From contig NZ_MDEB01000006.1 in the NCBI RefSeq assembly GCF_002939945.1, positions 62,001 to 126,000 of the forward strand: 64,000 nucleotides of DNA, written 5' to 3'. Within the stretch, counting starts at the first letter, position 1. Each line of letters starts with the position of its first letter. The stretch is from Xanthomonas arboricola pv. populi. GTDB taxonomy: Bacteria > Pseudomonadota > Gammaproteobacteria > Xanthomonadales > Xanthomonadaceae. A program made the position numbers and the translations under genes. The notes below the pieces were generated by a model. It saw nothing but the letters and a program-made list of their open reading frames with translations. It was not told the origin of the DNA and did no database searches. This document shows positions 20,426 to 29,558 of the stretch, one piece after another.

Positions 20426-20495
20426 CCATCCATCCTCGTTAGGGGTGTGCCGAGTCTGTGCGGCGATCGCCTGCTGGCTCAAGATTAATTTGAGG

Positions 20496-20503
20496 TATGC
20501 ATA
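20496..20503. promoter_or_regulatory. Palindrome in divergent ligK-LysR promoter region
   Basis: TATGCATA is a perfect 8-bp palindrome in the 100-bp AT-rich interval between the divergent ligK and LysR-type genes. LysR regulators bind short dyads of T-N11-A type in such intervals, so this is a candidate regulator site. There is no supporting evidence beyond position and symmetry. Confidence 0.35.
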
Positions 20504-20526
20504 TTGGTTTTGCTTATAGTTAGAGC

Positions 20527-21837
20527 ATGCCGTCGACTCACGAGCCCAACCTTCGTCATCTCTACGCCCTGGTCGTGGTGCACCGGCTGGGCAGCATCAG
20601 CGCCGCCGCGCCGCAGGTGAATCTGTCGCAGCCGGCATTGACGCAGGCGGTGGCGCGGCTGGAACAGCAGCTCGGTGCGCGCCTGTTCGAGCGGCATCCG
20701 GGCGGCATGGTCGCCACCGAGGCCACGCAGTTGCTGGTGCCGCGTATCGAGCGGGCGTTGGGGCAAGTGAGTCGCGGCATCGGGGTGGCGCGGCGGGCGC
20801 TGCGGCTGCCGGCCCGCCCCGGCCTGGAGCGACGGGTCTCGCTGGGGCAGCTGCAGGCGCTGGTCGCGGTGGATGCGGCGGGGAGTTATTCGCTGGCGGC
20901 AGCGCGCGCCGGGGTCTCGCAGCCGGCGATCTACCGCGCGGTGCAGTCGCTGGCCGATGTGATCGAGGTGCCGCTCACGGTGCGTCGCGGCAAGACCATG
21001 CAAGCCACCCCGGTAGCCACGCGGCTGTTGCAGCAGGTGCGCCTGGCGTTGGCCGAATTGCGCACCGGCCTGGACGAAGTGGCCGCGCTGCGCTCGCAGC
21101 ATGCCGGCCGGATCGCGCTGGGGGTGATGCCGTTGGCGCGGGCGATCCTGCTGCCGCAGGTACTGGCGCGGTTTGCGCGCGCGCATCCCGGTGCCAGCGT
21201 CAATGTGGTCGAAGGCCCGTACGCGGAATTGCTGGCGCATCTGCGCGAGGGTGGGCTGGACCTGTTGATCGGTGCGCTGCGCGAGCCGTTGCCGGTACGC
21301 GATGTACTGCAGGAGCCGTTGTTCGACGACGAGCCGGTGATTGTGGCGCGCAGCGGGCATCCACTGGCCGGGCGCGCCTATGCGTTCGCGCAGTTGCTGG
21401 ACTATCCCTGGGTGATCGCCACCACCGGCACGCCGGTGCGCGCGCGGTGGGAGCGCATGTTTCGCGATCAGCGGATCGAGCCGCCGGCGCTGCGCATCGA
21501 ATGCGGTGCGGAGCTGACCATCCGCGGGTTGTTGCTGGAAGGCGACTGGCTCACGCTGATGTCGCGCGACCAGTTCCTGTTCGAGCGCCGCGCCGGCTTG
21601 TTGTGCGAGATCGGCCGCGCCGGGCCGCAGCTGCGCCGCCAGATCGGCATGACGCTGCGCAGCGACTGGCACCCCACCCGCGCGCAGTCGGCGTTCGTGC
21701 AGACGCTGCGGCAGGTCTGCGCCGAGCGCGTGCAGCCGGCCGATGCGCAGGGCGGGCCGTTTCGCTATTGCGCGCCGATGGATACGCCCGCCCCGTTGCG
21801 TTCACGCACCGGGCCGTCAGAATCGGAGCCTTCTTGA
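20527..21837 (+). CDS. LysR-family regulator with two helix-turn-helix domains
   Basis: This 436-residue regulator is about 130 residues longer than an ordinary LysR protein because it carries two HTH_1-like domains. The first spans about residues 8-70 ([38 protein letters not shown]). The second spans about 104-166 ([40 protein letters not shown]). The effector-binding domain begins near residue 194 ([20 protein letters not shown]). Divergence from ligK makes it the probable activator of the ligK-ligU-ligJ genes, with a pathway intermediate as effector; this is inference. The cardiolipin synthase gene begins 13 bases after its stop. Confidence 0.9.
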   Translation: MPSTHEPNLRHLYALVVVHRLGSISAAAPQVNLSQPALTQAVARLEQQLGARLFERHPGGMVATEATQLLVPRIERALGQVSRGIGVARRALRLPARPGLERRVSLGQLQALVAVDAAGSYSLAAARAGVSQPAIYRAVQSLADVIEVPLTVRRGKTMQATPVATRLLQQVRLALAELRTGLDEVAALRSQHAGRIALGVMPLARAILLPQVLARFARAHPGASVNVVEGPYAELLAHLREGGLDLLIGALREPLPVRDVLQEPLFDDEPVIVARSGHPLAGRAYAFAQLLDYPWVIATTGTPVRARWERMFRDQRIEPPALRIECGAELTIRGLLLEGDWLTLMSRDQFLFERRAGLLCEIGRAGPQLRRQIGMTLRSDWHPTRAQSAFVQTLRQVCAERVQPADAQGGPFRYCAPMDTPAPLRSRTGPSESEPS

Positions 21838-21850
21838 GAACGGATCGCTG

Positions 21851-23269
21851 ATGCTGCCCGACTGGTTGCAAGGGACCTGGCTGCTGGGGCTGGACTGGGC
21901 GATTCGCCTGGCAGCGCTGTTGTGGATTCCTGCCCGCACCACGCCCGGTGCGGCGCGTAGCTGGCTGCTGCTGATCGGCTTCGTGCCGGTGGTCGGCCTG
22001 CCGCTGTATCTGCTGTTCGGGCATCCGTGGCTGTCGCGGGTGCGGGTGGAACGCCAGGCCACCGCCTCGCAGGTCATCCGCGAGCAGCAACTGCCCCTGC
22101 ATGCCTTGCGCTGGACCCCGCAGGCGGACACCAGCAGCGCCGAGGTGGTGCCGCTGATCGAACGCCAGGGCGACTTCATGCCCACGCTGGGCAATGCGGT
22201 GGAATTGCTGGACGACTACACGCAGTCGCTGCAGGCCTTGATCACCGCGATCGACATGGCGGAAAAGCGCGTGCATCTGCTGTACTACCTGATGTTCGAC
22301 GATGCGGTGGGCAATGCGGTGGTCGCCGCGCTGCAGCGCGCCAGTGCGCGGGGCGTGCGCTGCCGCGTGCTGCTGGATGCGGTGGGCGCCAAGCGCGGTC
22401 TGCGCCATTACCGCAAGCGGCTGCAGGCGGCCGGTGTGGAAGTGCTGGCGGTGTTGCCCGGCGGCCTGCGCTGGCGCCGCAGCGGGCGCATGGATCTGCG
22501 CAACCATCGCAAGATTGCGGTGATCGACAACCAGGTGGGCTTTGTCGGCTCGCAGAATCTGGCCGAGGCCGGCTTCATCGAGGGGGTGCCCAATCGCGAG
22601 CTGGTCGCGCGCGTGCGCGGGCCGGTGGTCAATCATCTGGAAGCGGTGTTCGCCAGCGACTGGTTCACCGAAACCGGGCAGCGCCTGGACGTGTGGCCGG
22701 ACGCACCGGTATGCGAGGCCAACATCGCCACGCAGTTGCTGCCCAGCGGGCCGGCGTATCCGTTCGAAAACGCGCGCGATGCGATCAACGCGGTGATCCA
22801 TCTGGCGCGGCGCAAGGTGGTGCTGGTGACGCCGTATTTCGTTCCCGACGAAGCCTTGCTCAGCGCCTTGCGCATCGCCGCGGTGTCCGGCGTGGATGTG
22901 CAGCTGATCCTGTCGGAGAGCAACAACCAGATTCTGGCGGCATGGGCGCAGGAGGCGTACTTCGAAGAGCTGCTGCGCTGCGGGGTCAAGATCGCGCTGT
23001 ATCGCCCGCACTTCCTGCATGCCAAGCACCTGAGCATGGATGAGGACATTGCACTGGTCGGCTCGATCAACCTGGATATCCGCTCGTTCGCGCTCAATGC
23101 CGAGATCGGCATGCTCTGTTACGACCAGGGCGTGGTGCAGCGGTTGCGTGCGATCGAGCAGGATTACCTGGCCAACGCACGCCAGCTGGAGCTGGAGCAA
23201 TGGCGTACGCGCCCGGCCTGGCGCCGCAGTCGCGAGGGCATTGCGCGCCTGGCCGATGCGTTGATGTAG
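21851..23269 (+). CDS. cls: Cardiolipin synthase (phospholipase D family)
   Basis: This 472-residue cardiolipin synthase condenses phosphatidylglycerol units at the inner membrane. Two N-terminal hydrophobic segments (about 10-28 and 38-57, ending PLYLLFGHPW) anchor it. Two PLD catalytic HKD motifs follow: His219-Lys221-Asp226 in NHRKIAVID and His390-Lys392-Asp397 in LHAKHLSMD. Length and motif spacing fit ClsA-type enzymes. The ATG at 21851 is used because the hydrophobic anchor begins there. Confidence 0.92.
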   Translation: MLPDWLQGTWLLGLDWAIRLAALLWIPARTTPGAARSWLLLIGFVPVVGLPLYLLFGHPWLSRVRVERQATASQVIREQQLPLHALRWTPQADTSSAEVVPLIERQGDFMPTLGNAVELLDDYTQSLQALITAIDMAEKRVHLLYYLMFDDAVGNAVVAALQRASARGVRCRVLLDAVGAKRGLRHYRKRLQAAGVEVLAVLPGGLRWRRSGRMDLRNHRKIAVIDNQVGFVGSQNLAEAGFIEGVPNRELVARVRGPVVNHLEAVFASDWFTETGQRLDVWPDAPVCEANIATQLLPSGPAYPFENARDAINAVIHLARRKVVLVTPYFVPDEALLSALRIAAVSGVDVQLILSESNNQILAAWAQEAYFEELLRCGVKIALYRPHFLHAKHLSMDEDIALVGSINLDIRSFALNAEIGMLCYDQGVVQRLRAIEQDYLANARQLELEQWRTRPAWRRSREGIARLADALM

Positions 23270-23540
23270 TGGCTGCGTGCGTGCGCGGTCCATGCGCGCG
23301 CAGTGCCAGTTGGAGCGTGATGGCTGCGGTGGCAGGTGACGTGGTGGGTACAAGCCTGGGCCAGCAAGGTCTGGCTGGATGCGAGCGTGCCCCGCGCTTG
23401 AACCGATACGTTGTGCCACCGTTCCGTTGGACGCACGCGGCAGGCCCCGTCTGTCTGCGCGGCACGGCGCTATCCCGGCCCTCTCGGCGGGCATGGCCGC
23501 TGTCATCGGTGCCGCGCGACGCATCGCCTACAATTGCCGG
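23270..23540. other. Intergenic region upstream of the flavoprotein gene
   Basis: This 271-bp GC-rich interval has no gene, hairpin or clear promoter that I can support. Confidence 0.4.
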
Positions 23541-24935
23541 ATGAATGAACTGCGTGATCCCGGCGATGCAGTGATCGCCATCGTTGGCGGTGGCGCATCC
23601 GGTGTGCTGGTGGCGCTGCAACTGTTGCGTCAGGCCGCGGCGCCGGTGCAGATCGTGCTGATCGAGCCGCACCCGATGCTGGGCGAGGGCGTGGCGTACT
23701 CCACCACGCGGCCGGAACATCTGCTCAATGTGCCCGCCGCGCGGATGAGTGCGTTGGTGGAGGCGCCGCAGGATTTCGTCGATTACCTGCGCGCGCACGG
23801 CTGCTGCCCGGAGCTGGAGGACGCGCAGCTGCCGCAGCACTTCGTCGGGCGTCGTCACTACGCGCCTTACCTGCGCGATCGCCTGCAGGCCGCGCGTGCG
23901 CAGGGGCCGGCGACGCTCACCGTGCACAGCGCCCGCGTACAGATGTTGCAATGCGATGCCGATGGCGCGCTGTTGCAGCTCGACGATGGACACACCCTGC
24001 AGGCCAGCAGCGTGGTGCTGGCGGTAGGCAACGCGTTACGGCCGTTGCCGCTGCGCGGGGCCACCGGCCTGTCGGCAACGCAGCGGGTGGAAGCCTGGGA
24101 TACCGACGCGGTCGCCGCGTTGCCGCAGGACGCGGCGGTGTGCATCGTCGGCTCGGGACTGAGCATGGCCGACACGGTGGTGACGCTTGCCGCGCAGGCG
24201 CATCGCGGTTCGGTGCATGTGGTGTCGCGGCATGGGCTGCTGCCGTTGCCGCAGGCGCATTGCATTGCGGCGGACTTCGATCCGCAACCGTTGCTGGCGC
24301 TGTCGCTGCGTGCGCGGATGCGCAGCTTGCGGCAGTGCGCGCAGGTTGCGATGGCGCAAGGCCTGCCCTGGCAGAGCGTGATGGAGCGTGTGCGCCCGCT
24401 GAGCCAGGCCTTGTGGCAAACGCTGTCGATCGCCGACCAGCGCCGCTTCCTGCGCCACGTGGTGCGCTATTGGGACGTGCATCGTCATCGCATCGCCGTG
24501 CCGGTACATGCGCAGCTGCAGGCGATGCGCGCGCGCGGACAATTGCAGCTGCATCGCGCGCGTCTGGAGGTGGCGTTTCAGGCCGGCGCCTGCGTGCGGG
24601 TCAGTGCCGGCGCCAGTGCCGGGCATGCCCTGCAGCTGGATGTGCAGACGCTGGTCAACGCCACCGGCGTGGAAATGCGCGTGCAGGCGATGCGCAACCC
24701 GCTGCTGCAGCAGCTGCTGGGGCAGGGCATTGCGGTCGCCGGGCCGCATGGGATCGGGGTGGATACCGATGCCGATGGCTGTCTGATCGATGCCGATGGG
24801 CGCGCCAATCCGCGGTTGCGGGTGATCGGCAGCCTGCGGATCGGTTCGTTGTGGGAGAGCCTGGCGGTGCCGGAGCTGCGTGAGCAGGCAGCGGCGATTG
24901 CGCGGGATGTGTTGGGACTGCCGGGCTGCGGTTGA
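23541..24935 (+). CDS. FAD/NAD(P)-binding protein (COG4529-like)
   Basis: This 464-residue flavoprotein has an N-terminal dinucleotide-binding motif (VIAIVGGGASGVLVALQLL) and the family features GEGVAYSTTRPEHLLNVPAARMSA and FVGRRHYAPYLRDRL. A second GxG segment (VCIVGSGLSMADTVVTLAAQ) lies mid-protein and LRVIGSLRIGSLWESLAVPELREQA at the C-terminus. These match the FAD/NAD(P)-binding family related to HpnW-like proteins, whose reaction is generally unknown. Neighbours give no pathway clue. The ATG at 23541 directly precedes the dinucleotide fold. Confidence 0.82.
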   Translation: MNELRDPGDAVIAIVGGGASGVLVALQLLRQAAAPVQIVLIEPHPMLGEGVAYSTTRPEHLLNVPAARMSALVEAPQDFVDYLRAHGCCPELEDAQLPQHFVGRRHYAPYLRDRLQAARAQGPATLTVHSARVQMLQCDADGALLQLDDGHTLQASSVVLAVGNALRPLPLRGATGLSATQRVEAWDTDAVAALPQDAAVCIVGSGLSMADTVVTLAAQAHRGSVHVVSRHGLLPLPQAHCIAADFDPQPLLALSLRARMRSLRQCAQVAMAQGLPWQSVMERVRPLSQALWQTLSIADQRRFLRHVVRYWDVHRHRIAVPVHAQLQAMRARGQLQLHRARLEVAFQAGACVRVSAGASAGHALQLDVQTLVNATGVEMRVQAMRNPLLQQLLGQGIAVAGPHGIGVDTDADGCLIDADGRANPRLRVIGSLRIGSLWESLAVPELREQAAAIARDVLGLPGCG

Positions 24936-24947
24936 TCGGCGTTGTTC

Positions 24948-24990
24948 CCTTCTCCCGCCGGGAGAAGGTGCCCCGCAGAGGCGGATGAGC
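24948..24990. repeat. Dispersed hairpin element (CCTTCTCCC type)
   Basis: CCTTCTCCC and GGGAGAAGG form a 9-bp stem with a three-base loop at 24948-24968, followed by TGCCCCGCAGAGGCGGATGA. The layout matches the element at 7660 and the modules at 17400-17447. It lies between the flavoprotein gene and uvrD. Confidence 0.65.
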
Positions 24991-25069
24991 GGACGAGCGC
25001 AGCCTCGCATTCCCAACCGCTTCATCGCAATCTCAGCCGCAGCGACGCCACAACCGGTAAAATGCGGCG

Positions 25070-27256
25070 GTGGATGTCTCTCATTTGCTCGATCATTTAA
25101 ACCCCGCCCAGCGCGAGGCCGTTTCCGCGCCGCCGGGGCATTACCTCGTGCTGGCCGGCGCCGGCTCCGGCAAGACGCGCGTGCTGATCCATCGCATCGC
25201 CTGGCTCAACGAAGTCCAGGGCGTGCCCAACCACGGCATCTTCGCGGTGACCTTCACCAACAAGGCTGCCGGCGAAATGCGCCACCGCACCGACCTGCAG
25301 CTGCGCAACGGCAGCCGCGGGATGTGGATCGGCACCTTCCATGGGCTGGCGCATCGGCTGCTGCGGCTGCACTGGCAGGATGCGCGGCTGCCGGAAGGCT
25401 TCCAGGTCATGGACAGCGACGACCAGCTGCGGCTGGTCAAGCGCGTGGTGCAGGCGCTGGAGCTGGACGAGGGCAAGTATCCACCCAAGCAGATGAGCTG
25501 GTGGATCAACGAGCAGAAGGACGAAGGCCGCCGTCCGCAGCATATCCAGCCCGAGCCCAATGACGATTGGACCGAGGTGCGCCGGCAGGTGTACGCGGCC
25601 TACCAGGAACGTTGCGACCGCTCCGGCCTGCTGGATTTCGCCGAGTTGCTGCTGCGTGCGCACGAACTGCTGCGCGACACCCCGGCGTTGCTGGCGCATT
25701 ACCGTGCGCGCTTCCGCGAGATTCTGGTCGACGAATTCCAGGACACCAATGCCATCCAGTACGCCTTCGTGCGCGTGCTGGCCGGCGAGGCCGGGCATGT
25801 GTTCGTGGTCGGCGATGACGACCAGGCCATCTATGGCTGGCGTGGTGCCAAGGTCGAGAACGTCCAGCGCTTCCTGAAGGATTTCCCCGGCGCGCAGACC
25901 GTGCGGCTGGAGCAGAACTACCGCTCCAGCGCCAATATCCTGGGCGCGGCCAATGCGGTGATCGCGCACAACCCGGACCGCATCGGCAAGCAGCTGTGGA
26001 CCGATTCCGGCGACGGCGATCCGATCGATCTGTATGCGGCCTACAACGAGGTCGACGAGGCGCGTTATGTGGTCGAGCGCGCGCGGCAGTGGGTGCGCGA
26101 CGGCGGCAGTTACGGCGAAGTGGCGGTGCTGTATCGCAGCAACGCGCAGTCGCGCGCGCTGGAAGAAGCGCTGATTTCCGAGCAGTTGCCGTATCGCGTG
26201 TATGGCGGCATGCGCTTTTTCGAGCGTGCCGAAATCAAGGATGCATTGGCCTACCTGCGCCTGCTCACCAACCGCAGCGACGATGCCGCGTTCGAGCGCG
26301 CGGTCAATACACCGACGCGTGGTATCGGCGATCGCACGCTGGATGAAGTGCGCCGGCTGGCACGCGCCAATGCGTTGTCGCTGTGGGAAGCGGCGATGCT
26401 GTCCACGCAGGAAAACACCCTGGCCGCCCGCGCCCGCAATGCGTTGGCCACGTTCCTGAGCCTGGTCGGCCAGCTGCATGCCGAAACCGGGCAGATGGAA
26501 CTGGCCGAACGCATCGACCATGTGCTGATGCGCTCCGGGCTGCGCGAGCATTGGGCCAAGGAAAGCCGCAGCGGGCTGGATTCGGAATCGCGTACCGAGA
26601 ACCTGGACGAACTGGTGTCGGTGGCCTCGCGCTTCACCCGCCCGGACGATGAAGACAGTCAGGGCATGACCGAGCTGGTCGCCTTCCTGGCCTATGCCTC
26701 GCTGGAAGCCGGCGAAGGCCAGGCCCAGGCTGGCGAAGAAGGCGTGCAGCTGATGACGCTGCATTCGGCCAAGGGCCTGGAATTCCCCATCGTGTTTCTG
26801 GTCGGCCTGGAAGATGGCCTGTTTCCGAGCGCACGCTCGCTGGAAGAAAGCGGGCGGCTGGAAGAAGAGCGGCGCCTGGCCTATGTGGGCATCACCCGCG
26901 CGCGCCAGAAGCTGGTGCTGTGCTACGCCGAATCGCGGCGCATCCACGGCCAGGACAACTACAACGTGCCCTCGCGCTTCCTGCGCGAAATTCCACGCGA
27001 TCTGTTGCACGAGGTACGCCCGAAAGTGCAGGTCTCGCGCACCGCCTCGCTGGGCGCTAGCCGCGGCGGACCGGTACATGGCGTGGTCGAAGCCGCACCG
27101 ATCAAGCTCGGTGCCAATGTCGAGCATCCCAAGTTCGGCGGCGGCGTGGTGGTGGACTACGAAGGCGCCGGCGCGCATGCGCGGGTGCAGGTGCAGTTCG
27201 ACGACGTCGGCGCCAAGTGGCTGGTAATGGCATACGCGAATCTGACGGTGGTTTAA
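25070..27256 (+). CDS. uvrD: DNA helicase II (UvrD)
   Basis: This 728-residue SF1A 3'-5' helicase acts in nucleotide-excision and mismatch repair. Motif I (AGAGSGKT) is at residues 29-36, followed by VTFTNKAAGEM (Ia), WIGTFHGLAHRLLRLHW, Walker B EILVDEFQDTNAIQ, VGDDDQAIYGWRGA (III), LEQNYRSSANIL (IV), LMTLHSAKGLEFPIVFLVG (V) and EERRLAYVGITRARQKLVL (VI). The C-terminal segment IKLGANVEHPKFGGGVVVDYEG is the Tudor-like UvrD tail that contacts RNA polymerase in E. coli. The start is a GTG, with only a weak ribosome binding site. Confidence 0.95.
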   Translation: MDVSHLLDHLNPAQREAVSAPPGHYLVLAGAGSGKTRVLIHRIAWLNEVQGVPNHGIFAVTFTNKAAGEMRHRTDLQLRNGSRGMWIGTFHGLAHRLLRLHWQDARLPEGFQVMDSDDQLRLVKRVVQALELDEGKYPPKQMSWWINEQKDEGRRPQHIQPEPNDDWTEVRRQVYAAYQERCDRSGLLDFAELLLRAHELLRDTPALLAHYRARFREILVDEFQDTNAIQYAFVRVLAGEAGHVFVVGDDDQAIYGWRGAKVENVQRFLKDFPGAQTVRLEQNYRSSANILGAANAVIAHNPDRIGKQLWTDSGDGDPIDLYAAYNEVDEARYVVERARQWVRDGGSYGEVAVLYRSNAQSRALEEALISEQLPYRVYGGMRFFERAEIKDALAYLRLLTNRSDDAAFERAVNTPTRGIGDRTLDEVRRLARANALSLWEAAMLSTQENTLAARARNALATFLSLVGQLHAETGQMELAERIDHVLMRSGLREHWAKESRSGLDSESRTENLDELVSVASRFTRPDDEDSQGMTELVAFLAYASLEAGEGQAQAGEEGVQLMTLHSAKGLEFPIVFLVGLEDGLFPSARSLEESGRLEEERRLAYVGITRARQKLVLCYAESRRIHGQDNYNVPSRFLREIPRDLLHEVRPKVQVSRTASLGASRGGPVHGVVEAAPIKLGANVEHPKFGGGVVVDYEGAGAHARVQVQFDDVGAKWLVMAYANLTVV

Positions 27257-27438
27257 GCGGGCAATCGCACTGCATCGCGGGGTGTGCTCGGCAGACGGCA
27301 GCCGCGTCCCGATCCGGACGGGACAGTGCGATCGTCCTGAAGGCACTGCCGGCAGCATTGGTGCATCGCCCGATGCATTCACCGCGGCATCGGTGACACC
27401 CTTGCATTCGAATCGAACGCACACAGACCCACGGCCCG

Positions 27439-28020
27439 ATGCGCACCGAAAAACACAAGATGCTGGCAGGCGAGCTCTACAACGCTGCCGATGACGAGCT
27501 GCAGGCCGACCAGGCGGCCGCCGCCGACTGGATGGTGCGCTACAACGCCAGCACTGCGCAGCCGTCCGCCCAACGGCACGCGCTGCTGGTCGAGCGATTG
27601 GCCGAGGTGGGCGCAGGCGCGATGATCCGCCCGCCGTTTCATTGCGACTACGGCTACAACATCCGTCTGGGCGCGGACGTGTTCCTCAACTTCAACTGCG
27701 TGATCCTGGATGTCTGCGAGGTCAGCATCGGCGACGGCACGCAGGTGGGCCCTGCAGTGCAGTTCTATGCCGCCGACCATCCGCGCGACGCGGCAGGACG
27801 CGCCAGCGGGCTGGAGTTCGGGCGACCGATCCGCATCGGGCGCAATGTGTGGATCGGTGGCGGCGCGATCATCCTGCCGGGCGTGCGCATCGGCGACGAC
27901 GCGGTGATCGGCGCCGGTGCGGTGGTCACCCGCGATGTGCCGGCCGGCGCGACTGCGCTGGGCAATCCGGCGCGCGTACGCGCAAGCCGCGACGCTGCCG
28001 ATGCAGCGCCAACCGATTGA
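27439..28020 (+). CDS. maa: Sugar O-acetyltransferase (maltose acetyltransferase family)
   Basis: This 193-residue trimeric left-handed beta-helix acetyltransferase carries the maltose acetyltransferase N-terminal domain (MLAGELYNAADDELQADQAAAA) and hexapeptide repeats (GDGTQVGPAVQFYAADHP, VWIGGGAIILPGVRIGDDAV). The catalytic His lies in the AADHP loop. Maa and NodL-like enzymes transfer acetyl from acetyl-CoA to sugars, and the acceptor here is unknown. It is monocistronic, with 182 bp of untranslated DNA after uvrD. Confidence 0.88.
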   Translation: MRTEKHKMLAGELYNAADDELQADQAAAADWMVRYNASTAQPSAQRHALLVERLAEVGAGAMIRPPFHCDYGYNIRLGADVFLNFNCVILDVCEVSIGDGTQVGPAVQFYAADHPRDAAGRASGLEFGRPIRIGRNVWIGGGAIILPGVRIGDDAVIGAGAVVTRDVPAGATALGNPARVRASRDAADAAPTD

Positions 28021-28129
28021 GTATTGCAGCAACCCGCGTGGCGGCATTGATGCGGATCAAGGCGTGTGCCACAGCGGACTGTCAGGCTGATTCCACCGGC
28101 AGCCAGGCCGGTCATCCAAGGAGGTCACC

Positions 28130-28576
28130 ATGTACAAACGTATCCTGATCGCCATCGATGCGTCCGAGTTGTCGCATCGCGGGTTGTTCCAAGGCCTGGA
28201 GTTGGCCAAGGCCACCGGTGCCAAGGTGGATATCGTCACCGTGTCCGAGCCGTGGGCGATGGGCATGTACGACGCGATGGGCTGGAGCGTGGGCTACGAG
28301 GCAAGCCCGGAGTACCGCACCGAGCGGGAAGCGGCCGCAGAGAAGATCCTGCGCCCGGCGCTGGAGCTGGCGGCCGCGGCCAATATCAAGGCCACTTCGC
28401 GTCACGTACTGGACCGCTTCGCCGCCGAAGGCATCGTGCAGACTGCCAAGGAGTGCAGCAGCGATCTGATCATCATGACCTCGCATGGCCGCCGCGGCAT
28501 GCGCCGCATGCTGCTCGGCAGCCAGACGGTGGAAGTGCTCACGCACAGCTCGATTCCGGTGCTGGTGGTCCGCTGA
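28130..28576 (+). CDS. Universal stress protein (UspA family)
   Basis: This 148-residue single-domain Usp protein starts MYKRILIAIDASELSHRGL and ends with the nucleotide-binding loop motif MTSHGRRGMRRMLLGSQTVE, followed by THSSIPVLVVR. The G-2x-G-9x-G(S/T) pattern of ATP-binding Usp proteins is recognisable there, so it probably binds ATP. A near-consensus ribosome binding site (AAGGAGG) precedes the ATG. It stands alone. Confidence 0.92.
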   Translation: MYKRILIAIDASELSHRGLFQGLELAKATGAKVDIVTVSEPWAMGMYDAMGWSVGYEASPEYRTEREAAAEKILRPALELAAAANIKATSRHVLDRFAAEGIVQTAKECSSDLIIMTSHGRRGMRRMLLGSQTVEVLTHSSIPVLVVR

Positions 28577-28658
28577 TCGCCGGATGTCCTGCTGCGCAGG
28601 ACCACCTGCAACGTATCGCGCGCTCAAGTCGCATGTTCTCTTGGTAGCACGTTCTTGT

Positions 28659-28726
28659 GTAGGAGCGCGCCCGAGCGCGACGAAGCGTTACCGGCAATAC
28701 CCCATCGCGCGCAGGCACGCTCCTAC
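28659..28726. repeat. GTAG-type REP element
   Basis: A 68-bp element begins GTAGGAGCG and ends in its exact reverse complement CGCTCCTAC, with an internal GCGCGCCCGAGCGCG dyad. The starting tetranucleotide GTAG is typical of REP sequences in Xanthomonas and Stenotrophomonas that are thought to be moved by RAYT transposases. A partial relative lies at 9667. Confidence 0.7.
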
Positions 28727-29093
28727 GCCGAACGCGGATCAGCGTTCCACCGGCTCCGGCCGAGCGGCAACGCGGCGTCTGGCTTGTGCAAGACGCCGCA
28801 ACGCTTCGGCGTGCAACAAGGGTGCGGGCTGCACCGGCGGCATGCCGGCACGCCCCGGCGCGTCATCCCGGCGCGTGTGCTGGCTCAGCTCGCGCATGAC
28901 GCGGCATAGCGGCATGTAGTGCCCGCGGCGCGGCGAATGCGACCGACGTGGCAGCCCGCATCTCGATGGCTGCCTGACTCGGGCCCCCTGACGCGCGTTT
29001 GCCAGGGACGGCACAGGCGAGCGACCGTTCGGTTTTGAAACGCCTGCCCGGTTACCAATGCGGGATACTCGCACGCAGGCGAGATGGACGGGG

Positions 29094-29311
29094 ATGTCCG
29101 AGCTTCCGATCAACGAGTTGTTGCAGGCCTGGCAGCGCGACGAACCCGGCGCGGGCGATGCATTGGCGCGGCAGGTGTACACGGTATGGCGCGAAACCGC
29201 GTTTCGCGCGCGGGCTTGCAGGCGACCGAGCTGGTACATGAGGCGTGGATGCGGCTGGAGCAGGGCCAGCAGGCGTTTCGCTCGCGCGCCGCGCCGGCCA
29301 AGGCGCTCCCC
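29094..29311 (+). pseudogene. ECF-type sigma factor relic, frameshifted and truncated
   Basis: One frame from the ATG at 29094 reads MSELPINELLQAWQRDEPGA then DALARQVY, the N-terminus of a TIGR02999-like ECF sigma factor (region 2). Homology then jumps to another frame at about 29213, reading LQATELVHEAWMRLEQGQQA then FRSRA, which is the conserved next part of the same family. About a dozen residues are lost or scrambled at the junction. The DNA-binding region 4 is missing. The gene is therefore broken by a small frameshifting deletion plus 3' loss. Confidence 0.7.
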
Positions 29312-29558
29312 CGCAACTTCCAGCGCAGAAAACCACGACGTCGGTTGCGCAACGCTGAGATGAAGTGTCGGGTTGGCCGAGTGCCGCCGGCCGATAGCTG
29401 CCGCAGGGCGACAGCACAGGTAATCCCTGTCGTCCTGCGGCGGCGTACCGAAACCGGCGGGGCCATCTCGCCCGGCATCAGCCACACAAGGCTGACGTCA
29501 CCGAAACCGGCGCCCGAAGACCCGCCGGGCTGACGCTCTAAGATTCCCGATTCCCGGA

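Larger units (their letters stand above)
28577..29558. other. Gene-poor kilobase with REP element and relic
   Basis: The 980 bp between the usp gene and the DUF2782 lipoprotein gene hold no intact gene. They contain a GTAG-type REP (28659-28726), and a short minus-strand frame at 28739-28915 (58 codons, including PLLHAEALRRLAQARRR) that I cannot support as a gene. They also hold an ECF sigma factor relic (29094-29311) and about 200 bases of unremarkable sequence. The density of remnants suggests a decaying region. Confidence 0.55.

Noticed and set aside
28739..28915. 58-codon minus-strand frame in the gene-poor kilobase
   Set aside because: No ribosome binding site or recognisable family; composition fits non-coding GC-rich DNA.
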